This document shows positions 52,649 through 61,188 of a stretch of DNA of 64,000 nt, piece after piece (the first letter of the stretch is position 1; each line of letters begins with the position of its first letter). The position numbers were made by a program, and so were the translations under genes. The notes beneath the pieces are model-generated. The model did not search any database, was not told the origin of the DNA, and was given only the letters and a program-made list of their open reading frames with translations. Source of the DNA: Bacteroidaceae bacterium. GTDB taxonomy: Bacteria > Bacteroidota > Bacteroidia > Bacteroidales > Bacteroidaceae. The DNA is taken from positions 35,506 through 99,505 of the forward strand of contig JAKSJB010000007.1 of NCBI GenBank assembly GCA_024398475.1, read 5' to 3'.

Positions 52649-55120
52649 ATGAATAAGAAGATAATTTTTCTTACGGTGCTGATGGCGTTCTCCGCCATGG
52701 TAAATGCACAATACACCATACATGTGGTAGGGCAGGACGGTACGGACTATCCTACCGATATCAAAGACGTGGAACTCTTCCGCTGGTGGAACAGGTGGCA
52801 ACTGGAGATGGTGAGCAAAGACGGCAAGACGATAAGCATACTGGACCCTCAGGACTTCCGCAAGATATATTGGACAAAGAACCAAACGCAGGAAGAAGGC
52901 AAGGCTGGCGTGATACTGAGTGATGGAAAACTGTCGGTGAGGACGGCTGACTACAGCATAGCACTCGACCCTACGGTGCTGACGGACTCCACAACGCTGG
53001 AGGTGGCCCCACGTTACGATTTGAAGGACCCGTTTGACGGAAAGGCACGCCGTGCCGCAGTCTTCAACTTCAACCTTGAGAATATACACGAACTCACAGG
53101 CACAGCCGAAATACGCATACCAATAAAGGTAGATGAGGGCTTTATCCCCTGTGCCGGCTATTACAATCCCGACACAAAGAAGTGGGAGGCGGTAAGCCAC
53201 TACTACGATGCATATGCTGGCGAGATAGTCATCACAACGGGGCATCTTTCTACTTTTGGAGCATTCACGATAAGCGATGAATATACCAGGGAGGCGAAAC
53301 TTAACTATATGTATATGCCCGAACTGGAGAATACGAACGTGTGCGATATTGCCTTGAAACTCAAGAGAATAATGGATGCACCAAATCCAGAACTACAGGC
53401 TATTGACGAGTATCTCAACGATGTGGACGTGGTGAAGACGCTCGGCCTGGATTTCGGATATTCGTCATTGGAGTCGATGGGCTTCCTGCCAAGCTTCTCG
53501 GAGGAGTTCGGCAAACTCGTCAACAGTGTGGGAGTGGGACTAAACATCTATCAGGTGTGCCATTCTGCATACGAAGGCGATGAGGCTTCCGTGGCTGGAG
53601 GAACGCTGAAGCTCATGATAGGCCAGATAACGAATGGACTGGCTTCCGCACTTGAATCGTCAATTATGACAGCCTCGATGAGTGCCGTCGCCTTCATCGA
53701 CTATTCCATAAACAAGTTCGCAACCACAGCCATCGAAGGCCGCAAGGATATCTATCGTGCTGCCTACCAATATTACTATTCCAAGGCTGGAAGAGGCTGC
53801 GCGACGTACCAAGATGGCTATGTGGGCTATCGTAGTGCAGTGGATTGGTATAATATTTTCTATCCTGTAATGTCGCGCACCGACCTTACCGAGAAGGATC
53901 TTATTACGCTTGTTGATGATACGGTGAGGACTTTCTGCAACCAGATTTGGGAAGACGAACTGGGACTTGCTGCAGCCATGAATGAGGCCAGAAATATGGG
54001 TTGGACCGGTGGCGGTGGTCTGAATGAGTCTATAAAGAAGGAACTATCCGACGAATACCGGAGTGAACTCTATAATGGCGTGTTTGTGAGCGTGTTCACG
54101 GCAATTAAGAAACACCTTGAGACAGAGAACTTTGAGAAGCTCCTGAAGGACGTGGAGAAATTCGGATCGCTTATGAACCGTGTGGCAACCATTAAGTTAA
54201 CGGATTCGAGCAAGGGGACCGAGGCTTCCGCATTCAGCGGCTACAAGGTACGCTTTGCTTCCATGCCTTCTGAAATACAAGACCCGGAGAAATGGGAGTG
54301 TACACTTGACGAAAATGGTAGCGGATATATTCAGTTCCGCGTGTTCCCGTATGTTTCATACGGTTTCCAACCAAAACTGGTTTTGGTCAACGACGATGAC
54401 GAGGAGGTTGCGATGTATGAGTTCACTCTTGACTATTCCAATGACCACTTGCAACCTACAACCATTGACCTTGCCACGGCTGGCATCGACATTCCGGCTG
54501 CATTAGATGAATGGCAGTTTGAGATAACGCCTGCTTCCGTAACGCATTCCAGCGGTGCCGTGTTCCTTGTCCGCGACGAGTGGAACGAAGGACTCAAGAA
54601 ACTCTTTGATGCCGACCGCACCATCTCTCCTGCTGCCGACGGCTCGTTCACTATCGAGCATGACGGACTTCTCATCAAGGGCGTTATTAATCCTCAGACA
54701 GGACGCGGAGAGGGTACGTTCTCCGTCAATACCTCATACGAATATGTCTCGCCACTCACCTTAGAACAAAGGGAAGTATGGTGGACTGAAATTTGGAAGG
54801 CTGTGTATGAGAGAGTCGAGCAGGGCGAAAATGCAGCTTCAGTTCTTACCGAAAAGACAGCAGAGTACCCTGAAATTATTTGGGATAACTGGATTTCATG
54901 CTCTGTGCAGCAGAATATCACGGGTTCCGTCTCGATTAAATACTCACAGAAGGAACAGAAATATAAAGCAACGTTTGAAGGCGAAGGCTCATTCACGCTC
55001 GACGGAACGGGACAATATGCATTGGACTACAACGAACGTGAGGGCAAATGCTACATAAATACCAATCGCATTAGCGTGAAGAATGGCAAGAGCAAGCTAA
55101 AAGCCACGCTGATGTATTAA
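52649..55120 (+). CDS. Unknown 823-residue secreted protein next to the C10 protease
   Basis: Not recognised. Signal peptide ends VNAQ (about residue 21). Residues 22-110 look like a beta-rich domain; about 110-210 end in TTGHLSTFGAFTI, typical of a ZU5/Ig-like fold; about 290-370 form small-residue-rich helices (KLMIGQITNGLASALESS...AVAFIDYSINKFA) that could sit in or on a membrane; about 375-530 are helical with several Tyr/Trp; from 560 on beta-rich repeats to the end. No enzyme motif and no clear T9SS tail were seen. The 18-base gap from the protease gene points to one transcript. Confidence 0.7.
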   Translation: MNKKIIFLTVLMAFSAMVNAQYTIHVVGQDGTDYPTDIKDVELFRWWNRWQLEMVSKDGKTISILDPQDFRKIYWTKNQTQEEGKAGVILSDGKLSVRTADYSIALDPTVLTDSTTLEVAPRYDLKDPFDGKARRAAVFNFNLENIHELTGTAEIRIPIKVDEGFIPCAGYYNPDTKKWEAVSHYYDAYAGEIVITTGHLSTFGAFTISDEYTREAKLNYMYMPELENTNVCDIALKLKRIMDAPNPELQAIDEYLNDVDVVKTLGLDFGYSSLESMGFLPSFSEEFGKLVNSVGVGLNIYQVCHSAYEGDEASVAGGTLKLMIGQITNGLASALESSIMTASMSAVAFIDYSINKFATTAIEGRKDIYRAAYQYYYSKAGRGCATYQDGYVGYRSAVDWYNIFYPVMSRTDLTEKDLITLVDDTVRTFCNQIWEDELGLAAAMNEARNMGWTGGGGLNESIKKELSDEYRSELYNGVFVSVFTAIKKHLETENFEKLLKDVEKFGSLMNRVATIKLTDSSKGTEASAFSGYKVRFASMPSEIQDPEKWECTLDENGSGYIQFRVFPYVSYGFQPKLVLVNDDDEEVAMYEFTLDYSNDHLQPTTIDLATAGIDIPAALDEWQFEITPASVTHSSGAVFLVRDEWNEGLKKLFDADRTISPAADGSFTIEHDGLLIKGVINPQTGRGEGTFSVNTSYEYVSPLTLEQREVWWTEIWKAVYERVEQGENAASVLTEKTAEYPEIIWDNWISCSVQQNITGSVSIKYSQKEQKYKATFEGEGSFTLDGTGQYALDYNEREGKCYINTNRISVKNGKSKLKATLMY

Positions 55121-55132
55121 TTCTATTAAAAT

Positions 55133-55264
55133 ATGAAGAGAAATAACATTTTTTTTACAAGTACCATTTGCTTTGTGGCAATGGTTCTTGGGTCATGCGG
55201 TAGTGACGATAGAAAACAAACTCATGTCTTAATTCTTCCATCGATCCAAAGCCTGTGTATGTAA
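55133..55264 (+). pseudogene. Truncated lipoprotein-like start (43 codons)
   Basis: Begins 12 bases after the 823-residue gene. It reads as a lipoprotein signal, TSTICFVAMVLGSCGSDDRKQ with lipobox LGSC and Asp-rich start, then ends after 20 more codons. It overlaps, antisense, the end of the small gene at 55155-55511. It may be a broken lipoprotein gene or chance; the lipobox is the only argument for it. Confidence 0.3.
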
Positions 55265-55511
55265 AAAGCAATGTGTCATTGCTTTCCTCAAGTGAAAGTG
55301 ATATTATGCTATTTTGCAGTTTGTCATTGACATAATCCTTTACTACGCTATCTGTTGTTAAGCTAAGTTCTGAGTTGATTATTCCGAATTTGGTAAGAGT
55401 TGTCCCTTGCTCCCGTACTCTATTTAAACAGATAACAAGAAAGACTATAATAATAATCAAACTTCCTATACTATATTTCGTAAGGAATTGTTTTATATAC
55501 TCCATGTCCAT
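55155..55511 (-). CDS. Small single-pass membrane protein, unknown
   Basis: 118 residues (an ATG two codons in, at 55505, is equally likely). One membrane segment (YSIGSLIIIIVFLVICL, about 13-29) and a soluble C-terminal domain of about 85 residues (LSLEESNDTLLFTYTGFGSMEELR). A -7 element at 55565-55572 in the right orientation supports expression. No family recognised. Low-GC, unlike the long genes before it. Confidence 0.5.
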   Translation of the reverse strand: MDMEYIKQFLTKYSIGSLIIIIVFLVICLNRVREQGTTLTKFGIINSELSLTTDSVVKDYVNDKLQNSIISLSLEESNDTLLFTYTGFGSMEELRHEFVFYRHYRMTQEPLPQSKWYL

Positions 55512-55564
55512 TATATTTATAGTTGTTGTAAACCTGAGCTTTTGCCATTTTGTTCAATTTTAGA

Positions 55565-55572
55565 CAAAGTTA
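55565..55572 (-). promoter_or_regulatory. Promoter -7 element for the 55511-55155 gene
   Basis: TAACTTTG on the minus strand, about 55-60 bases before the start. The remaining 55573-55819 shows no convincing gene; only short frames. Confidence 0.5.
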
Positions 55573-55819
55573 AGAAAAATAACCCACACCGCCAAAGTTT
55601 CCTTGCTGAATTCTCCATGCGCTACCACATTGCTAACGCATCTGCAAGGAAAATCCTTCGCAGAATGTAGGAAATATCTTGATTGTCTATCAATCAATTC
55701 TCCATTGTAAGAGGAAAAATGAATGGTATCTATTGCTGAAATTATAAAACGAACATAGTTCCTCATACTACAAAGATATTACCGAGACCTTTCAAAAGGT
55801 AACAGGTAAATTATGTATT

Positions 55820-56170
55820 TCAGTCCATACGTATTGACGGTTGGCTGATTTTTCCATTTGCATATTTGAAGTGCCAACATAAAGGTTCATACATAGATTC
55901 AAAGTCAAAACCTGACATGGGTGAGAAGAATAAGTATTCGAATCTCTTCTTTCGAGGTTGTACAGAAATAAACCTTTTCAAGATATTTAAGTCATAATAA
56001 TCATTTATATTTGAAACTATCAGTATGTCCAAGGAGTCTTTGTCAATGAAACCTACAACTCGTTTGTTCTTTAATCCTATAAAGTAATTTCTGAGACGAT
56101 CTTCGCTTTCATGAAATGAATAAACAAATTCCAAAGTGTCACTATTAAGCTTGTTCAGTTCCAAGACCAC
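55820..56170 (-). pseudogene. 5'-truncated hypothetical protein
   Basis: 116 codons opening with a GTG directly after an in-frame TAG and a T-run, without a promoter element upstream, so the true N-terminus has probably been cut off. The product (HESEDRLRNYFIGLKNKRVVGFID ... YLFFSPMSGFDFE) is soluble and belongs to no family I recognise. The break lies next to an AACGCAAACG-type repeat at 56179-56200. Confidence 0.4.
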
Positions 56171-56178
56171 CTAAAAAA

Positions 56179-56200
56179 ATCGTTTGCGTTAGGCGCAGCC
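56179..56200. repeat. Dispersed repeat fragment (inverted orientation)
   Basis: CGTTTGCGTT followed by GCGCAGCCTT, the complement of the AACGCAAACG and AAGGCTGCGC parts seen at 49430-49470. Confidence 0.6.
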
Positions 56201-56371
56201 TTATAAAAGCAAGGCAGTTATTCGACCACCAGGCCTTATTAATATTTCGTCAGGGTTATTTTTTTGCCTAATATGCGCTGCAAAAACGATGCAAAATGTG
56301 CGACGGACCAATGAAAACCGCAAATAATTGTTAATAACAGGGGAAAATGAATCAAATTACAAGAAATTTTG

Positions 56372-56379
56372 TATTTTTG
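56372..56379 (+). promoter_or_regulatory. Promoter -7 element for the amidohydrolase lipoprotein
   Basis: TATTTTTG, 35 bases before the start codon. Its last four bases are the first of the repeated leader cassette. Confidence 0.6.
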
Positions 56380-56476
56380 CAAAAATTACACAATAAATCA
56401 AAAAAGAACCGATTATGAAGAAAATCACATTTCCAATCCTAATGCTTACGGCAGCATTATTCGTGGCATCGTGCAG
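56376..56476 (+). repeat. Leader/lipoprotein-signal cassette, copy 1
   Basis: 101 bases from TTTGCAAAAATTACAC through the lipobox cysteine codon, identical to 61088-61188 and partly to 58261-58355. Confidence 0.93.
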
Positions 56477-58229
56477 TGATGATGACAAAGACTCTGAACA
56501 CGCCGACCTTGTTGTGTATGGCAAGATTTTCACGTCAGACAATGATAAGATTGTAGATGCCTTTGCCGTGAAGGACGGCAAGTTCGTGTATGTGGGTGAC
56601 AAGGAAGGAGTCGTAGCCTTTATCAAGGAAGGGATAACCGAGACTGTCAACTATCCCGAAGGACTCGTCATCCCTGGCTGTACCGAAGGCCACGGACATT
56701 TCATCGGAGTGGAAGGCGTTGCAACTATGCTCCCGGGATTCAAGGCTTCCTACGAAGAACTGGTCAGCACAATCATCCCTCAAAAGATGAAGTCCAATCC
56801 GGGACCATTCGTGTCGTTCGGATGGGCTACGGAGAAGGTGTCGAAAGACAACCAGACAGACTATGCCAGTGTACTCGATAAAATTTCAACAGAATATCCT
56901 ATAATACTTATTGATGGAGGCGGTCACAATGCTCTGTGCAATACTCTTGCACTGAGGAAGGCCGGACTGCTGAAGGATAATGGCGAGAAGAAAATGGATG
57001 TGCGCGGTGGAGACATTCTCACCTTGGGCGAAACAGGGAAACCTACTGGCTATATCACCGACGAGGTCATACCTTACGTTGTCAACAAAGCCGTAGGCGC
57101 CCTTCTCGACGATGCCCAGTACCGTCAGGCTTGCATCAATGCAGTGAATGCCCTCAATGAGCGTGGCTTCACCAGTTATCTGGACGCCGCAACCAACTAT
57201 CTGGATGAAGAGGCCAGAGCCTACAAGTATGCTTATGATCTGGACCAGTCGGGAGAATTCACGGTCAATATGATAGGATTCTACAACATCCGCAGCTATG
57301 ACTGGGGATTCCCGAAAGGAGGCAAGATGCCGGAGACAGTAAAACAAAGGCTTGATTACATCGGCACGATTGTCGACAAGTACTCCAGCCGTCACGTCAT
57401 TGCCAATGGTGTGAAACTGTTCGCTGACGGTGTTACTGATACGAAAACAGGATGGATAAGCAAGCCTTATGTTGATCCGGATCTTCCTGCGGACAAAAAG
57501 CAAGGCAATATCATCTGGGAGCAGGAAGAGCTGGATGCTATCGTCGCCGCGTCCAATGAGAGAGGTTTCCCTGTCCATACCCATACGTTCGGCGATCTGG
57601 CCTGCGAAGCGGTCATCAATGCATACTGCGCATCCCCTACAGCCTCATCGCTGACAGTACCCAACTCGCTCGCTCACGTGAGGAACATTATGAAAAAGGA
57701 CATCACCCGCTGTGCAGAAAACAACATCCTCATCTCATCCAATATCATCTGGCATGTAGGTGACCCCGACTGGGCTATGCCTTTTCTTTCCTATATTCCG
57801 AAAGACATTTATGAAAGCGGTTATCCGATGAAATCGCTGCTGGATGCAGGTATCGTCGTATCCTCCTCCACCGACTCTCCCGCGGGAACAACTCCGGGCA
57901 CCGTCCCGAACATCATTGGAGTAGCCGTAAACGGAGTATGCCCCGAGTTTCCCGATGTGAACCCGCTCAACCCTTCAGAGCTGCTCACTGTAGCCCAGAC
58001 CCTCCAGTGCCTCACAATCAATGGTGCCATAAGCCTCGGCCTACAGAAAGAGCGCGGTTCCATCGAAGTGGGGAAGTATGCTGATTTCGTGGTATTGGAC
58101 AAGGATGTTCTTGAACAGGAGAAGACCAACAAAAAGGATATCTTCAATACAAAGGTTAAATGCACCTGGTTTGAAGGCAAGCAGGTTTATCCCATACCAG
58201 AAGAGGGCAAAAACAAACGTGTTGAATAA
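56415..58229 (+). CDS. Amidohydrolase-family lipoprotein (YtcJ-like)
   Basis: 604 residues. Lipoprotein signal with cysteine at residue 21 (LFVASCSDDD). From residue 31 the protein follows the amidohydrolase-3/YtcJ-like metal hydrolases: DLVVYGKIFTSDN, the metal motif EGHGHF (usually D-x-H-x-H), VHTHTFGDLA and SSSTDSPAG, and the C-terminal ISLGLQKERGSIEVGKYADFVVLD. It probably cleaves an amide or N-acyl bond on the outer or periplasmic face; substrate unknown. Signal peptide and leader equal those of the Ntn hydrolase at 61127. Confidence 0.88.
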   Translation: MKKITFPILMLTAALFVASCSDDDKDSEHADLVVYGKIFTSDNDKIVDAFAVKDGKFVYVGDKEGVVAFIKEGITETVNYPEGLVIPGCTEGHGHFIGVEGVATMLPGFKASYEELVSTIIPQKMKSNPGPFVSFGWATEKVSKDNQTDYASVLDKISTEYPIILIDGGGHNALCNTLALRKAGLLKDNGEKKMDVRGGDILTLGETGKPTGYITDEVIPYVVNKAVGALLDDAQYRQACINAVNALNERGFTSYLDAATNYLDEEARAYKYAYDLDQSGEFTVNMIGFYNIRSYDWGFPKGGKMPETVKQRLDYIGTIVDKYSSRHVIANGVKLFADGVTDTKTGWISKPYVDPDLPADKKQGNIIWEQEELDAIVAASNERGFPVHTHTFGDLACEAVINAYCASPTASSLTVPNSLAHVRNIMKKDITRCAENNILISSNIIWHVGDPDWAMPFLSYIPKDIYESGYPMKSLLDAGIVVSSSTDSPAGTTPGTVPNIIGVAVNGVCPEFPDVNPLNPSELLTVAQTLQCLTINGAISLGLQKERGSIEVGKYADFVVLDKDVLEQEKTNKKDIFNTKVKCTWFEGKQVYPIPEEGKNKRVE

Positions 58230-58260
58230 AAATGAGCAATAGGAAATTTGAAATTTTTAG

Positions 58261-58355
58261 AAAAATTACACAATAAATCAAAAAAGAACCGATTATGAAG
58301 AAAATCACATTTCCAATGTTGATGCTCATGGTAGCGTTATTCATAACATCGTGCA
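58261..58355 (+). repeat. Leader/lipoprotein-signal cassette, copy 2 (diverged)
   Basis: Identical to the other copies for 57 bases (58261-58317), then diverged within the signal peptide; its upstream DNA lacks a good -7 element. Confidence 0.88.
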
Positions 58356-58440
58356 GTGATGACAATGACAATGGCTCTGGACAAAAGGACGTCACCGACC
58401 TTGTGATGTAATGTATGGCAAGATTTTCACGTCAGACAAT
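58295..58440 (+). pseudogene. Truncated amidohydrolase-lipoprotein duplicate
   Basis: Thirty-eight codons read MKKITFPMLMLMVALFITSC... to DVTDLVM and stop at 58409-58411. The following DNA to 58440 (ATGGCAAGATTTTCACGTCA) matches the amidohydrolase gene right after the equivalent codons, but in another frame. Homology ends at 58440, ten bases before the recombinase remnant. It is a dead partial copy of 56415-58229. Confidence 0.8.
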
Positions 58441-58450
58441 TATGTCATCC

Positions 58451-58594
58451 TTAACTAAAGAATTTTGACATCCTATTGATGGCACTAATCTTCGTGTCTA
58501 AAACAACGTCAGCATAGACTTGTGTACTTTTAATGTCGGTATGCCCCATGAGCTTGCCAACCGTAAAGAGGTCACCGCCTGCAGTAAGGGAGAG
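58451..58594 (-). pseudogene. Tyrosine recombinase (integrase) C-terminal remnant
   Basis: Forty-seven codons ending in TAA encode SLTAGGDLFTVGKLMGH then TDIKSTQVYADVVLD..., the last catalytic region of phage-type integrases with the GH histidine and the tyrosine nucleophile (TQVYA). Nothing of the N-terminal and core parts remains. It lies exactly between the truncated amidohydrolase copy and a recombination-associated direct repeat. Confidence 0.8.
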
Positions 58595-58621
58595 GACCCT
58601 TGGTTTTACAAGTCAACGAGT

Positions 58622-58650
58622 TTTGCGTTTGCGTTAGGGTTTGCGTTTTA
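58622..58650. repeat. Dispersed AACGCAAACGCAAA repeat (inverted)
   Basis: On the minus strand AACGCAAACCCTAACGCAAA, nearly the same as the sequence coding for part of the Asn-rich HU tail (about 47057-47092). It directly precedes the promoter at 58665-58695. Confidence 0.7.
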
Positions 58651-58664
58651 TTTTTCAAATAAAT

Positions 58665-58695
58665 TTGGTCATTTCATTTCTTTGCCTTATATTTG
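58665..58695 (+). promoter_or_regulatory. Promoter for the cysteine-knuckle secreted protein
   Basis: TTG (58665-58667) and TATATTTG (58688-58695), 20-base spacer; ATG 62 bases downstream. Confidence 0.65.
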
Positions 58696-58757
58696 CATAT
58701 TCACAAAGAAATTGTGGATTTGATACCTATTCGATAACAAGCAAAAATATATAGACT

Positions 58758-60854
58758 ATGAAAAGTAATTTTACAAGACTTTTCCTTTCCGCAGTACTGA
58801 TGATGTGCTGCATGAGTGTTTTGGCTGGTGGTGACTGGACAATTATCGAATATCCAACCTGCAGCACGTATGGAACAATGCAGAACCCTGCAAATACAAG
58901 CGAACTGCGCCTTGTGCCGAAACTCCCGCATCATTTTGGCGACGATGGGAAATGTACCGTTTGCGGTCATCCCGTACCAACAATGTACAACGGCACTCCT
59001 GCCACGAGCCTTGTTACCATTACGGATGAGAACTACGCCACTTATGGCCTTACGGAAAATAACAAGGGCTGCGTAATGGGCTGGAAGGTAATCACCACGG
59101 CTGAGGAGTTTATGAGGTATATAAACAACGATGGTAAATCGTATCCCTGGATTGAATTCAATGCATTCCTTGCCGAAGATGTTATTCTGGACAGTATAGT
59201 AAACTTACCAAACAAAAGCTTAGAAAAAGGATATATTCTTGACGGAACAGGCCATACAATCAGTAACATGTACAGAAGCGATGATTTATTTGTCGGATTG
59301 TATGAAGATAACAACGGAACAATTCGTAACTTAGGCCTTATTGCTCCTCATATTGTGGTTTCTAAATTTTATGGAGGATGTATATGTGGCAATAACTCGG
59401 GACTTATCGAAAACTGCTTTGTAATTGATGGCAACATTGAAGGTGTACATTCAGATTTATATGGCATTGCAAACAAAACTCCAGATGGACAAATTATCAA
59501 CTGTTACGCTATCTCGAACAAGGGCAATATTGGATATGATTTTTTGAACAGTTATGGTGCAACGGCAGGCAATGTACCTGATGATTTTTATGCAAGCACT
59601 CTTAGCGGATTGAATGCCAATAAGGTTAACGGGATGACTTGGCATCTTGGTACTCATTCAAACTCTTATCCAGTTATGATGGCAACAATAGGTTATCATC
59701 CTCCTGTATCAGCAACTTGTACGGAAAGCGGACTGAATGCATACTGGTATTGTACGGTATGTGACAAGTATTTCCTTGATGCAAACCATACACAAGAAAC
59801 GACACTTGAAAATCTGTCCACGCCTGCATTAGGACACGACATGAAACACATTGCCAAAGTGGAACCCACCTGTGTGGAAACAGGAATCAAAGAGCATTAC
59901 CATTGTGACCGATGTGTAAAGAACTTCGAAGATAATGCAGGAACAAAAGAGATAGATGATCTCGGAATTCCAATCGATTTGAACAACCACTCATTGTCTG
60001 TAGTAAACGATATGGCACATTGCGTATGGTGCAATCATGATTTCAGCAACTTTGTATCCATCGACAACGGCAAACCTGCATGGCTGATAAAGGAAAATGA
60101 TGAATATTTTCTTAAGGCAGACTTTGTGCTTGATGGCGGCGTGAACTATCTGGCAGGCGTTGATTTCATTGTGAATGGCACTTTCACTTATCATCGTAAC
60201 GTGTCTGGCGCAAAGGCAGGTGCCTGGCAAGGCTGGTATGAGCCGTTCGACTTGCAGCTCGATGGTAATGTGCTCGAAAAGATGGATGTCGCCGAGGTGG
60301 CTGGTGTATTGATCGACAACGAAGGCAACACTGTTGTGGCATTCAGGAAAATAGACACAGGCTGGATGAAAGCGAATACTCCGTATGTGTTCCGTCCGAA
60401 GGATGCGATATTGACAACGGAAAATCTTGAACTGAAGATGACAGGTCCTCAATTGTACTCCTCAGCAGAAACGACATTCTACAACATGTCAACATACGAT
60501 AAATTCACGTTCGGCGGCAACTATACGGCACGGCATGACAACAGCTGGTACACCCTGAACACAAGCGGAGTGTTCCAGAAAATGAAAGAAGGCGTAAATC
60601 TGAAAGGACAGCGTTTTTGGATGACTATCACAGCGAGAGAGGACATACCGTATGAGTACGGCGGAATTGCCAATGCCAAGGAGTTCATCAACTTCACCGT
60701 ATTAGGCGACGACGAGCCAACGGGAATAGAATGCCTCACAACAGCCCTCTCCGAAGGAAAGGGTGTCATCTATGACCTTATGGGTCGCAAGGTAACGAGC
60801 ATCCAGAGTGGTCAGGTTTATATCATGAACGGCAAGAAATACATTGCCCGATAA
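58758..60854 (+). CDS. Secreted protein with repeated CxxC knuckles and a C-terminal sorting-like tail
   Basis: 698 residues. Signal peptide ends VLAGG (about 25). CxxC units: CTVCGHPVP (about 73), CTVCDKYFLD (about 332), CDRCVKNFED (about 383), CVWCNHDF (about 425); the middle two sit in repeats beginning ATCTESG/PTCVETG, a layout seen in many surface proteins. Between them, 100-290 holds GLUG-like strand repeats (GTIRNLGLIAPHIV; CGNNSGLIENCFVIDG). The C-terminus (GVIYDLMGRKVTSIQSGQVYI) resembles Prevotella T9SS-type tails. Likely a surface adhesin or binding protein; no enzyme signature. The 46-residue peptide gene follows 15 bases later. Confidence 0.72.
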   Translation: MKSNFTRLFLSAVLMMCCMSVLAGGDWTIIEYPTCSTYGTMQNPANTSELRLVPKLPHHFGDDGKCTVCGHPVPTMYNGTPATSLVTITDENYATYGLTENNKGCVMGWKVITTAEEFMRYINNDGKSYPWIEFNAFLAEDVILDSIVNLPNKSLEKGYILDGTGHTISNMYRSDDLFVGLYEDNNGTIRNLGLIAPHIVVSKFYGGCICGNNSGLIENCFVIDGNIEGVHSDLYGIANKTPDGQIINCYAISNKGNIGYDFLNSYGATAGNVPDDFYASTLSGLNANKVNGMTWHLGTHSNSYPVMMATIGYHPPVSATCTESGLNAYWYCTVCDKYFLDANHTQETTLENLSTPALGHDMKHIAKVEPTCVETGIKEHYHCDRCVKNFEDNAGTKEIDDLGIPIDLNNHSLSVVNDMAHCVWCNHDFSNFVSIDNGKPAWLIKENDEYFLKADFVLDGGVNYLAGVDFIVNGTFTYHRNVSGAKAGAWQGWYEPFDLQLDGNVLEKMDVAEVAGVLIDNEGNTVVAFRKIDTGWMKANTPYVFRPKDAILTTENLELKMTGPQLYSSAETTFYNMSTYDKFTFGGNYTARHDNSWYTLNTSGVFQKMKEGVNLKGQRFWMTITAREDIPYEYGGIANAKEFINFTVLGDDEPTGIECLTTALSEGKGVIYDLMGRKVTSIQSGQVYIMNGKKYIAR

Positions 60855-60869
60855 TCGGAGGACTGCTAT

Positions 60870-61010
60870 ATGAAGAAAGTATATAAGCAACCAACGATAA
60901 AGGTGATGAAGTTACACCCACGTACTGCTATGCTGACAGGATCGTATGGCAGAGGCATCGAAGTGACGGGAACAGATGAAGAACCTGGTGACGAAGAAGA
61001 TTTCGTGTAA
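60870..61010 (+). CDS. Small 46-residue peptide gene
   Basis: ATG at 60870, stop at 61008-61010. Product starts MKKVYKQPTIKVMKLHPRTA, then MLTGSYGRGIEVTGTDEEPGDEEDFV. No signal peptide; basic first half, acidic second half. The MKKxYxxPxxxVxxL...LTGS pattern resembles, from memory, many unannotated Bacteroidales small frames found after surface-protein genes. The 15-base spacing from 58758-60854 suggests co-transcription. Possible precursor peptide or partner of the upstream protein; no function is established. Confidence 0.6.
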   Translation: MKKVYKQPTIKVMKLHPRTAMLTGSYGRGIEVTGTDEEPGDEEDFV

Positions 61011-61032
61011 ATTCCGACAGCGGGTCATTACA

Positions 61033-61087
61033 TTGGTTTTACAAGTCAAAGAGTTTCCAGATGCTGTATGAGATGTCATTGTCATAG
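61033..61087. repeat. 55-bp direct repeat, left copy
   Basis: Identical to 62347-62401. Read on the minus strand it is the last codons (DNDISYSIWKLFDL) of the queuosine transporter gene, here without the rest of the gene. Confidence 0.92.
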
Positions 61088-61188
61088 TTTGCAAAAATTA
61101 CACAATAAATCAAAAAAGAACCGATTATGAAGAAAATCACATTTCCAATCCTAATGCTTACGGCAGCATTATTCGTGGCATCGTGCAG
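61088..61188 (+). repeat. Leader/lipoprotein-signal cassette, copy 3
   Basis: Identical for 101 bases to 56376-56476. The join with the 55-bp repeat falls inside the promoter -7 box, giving TAGTTTG instead of TAnnTTTG. Confidence 0.93.

Noticed and set aside
55560..55766. 68-codon minus-strand frame in the gap after the small membrane protein
   Set aside because: It overlaps the promoter of the 55511-55155 gene, has no signal or family resemblance, and the composition does not look coding.
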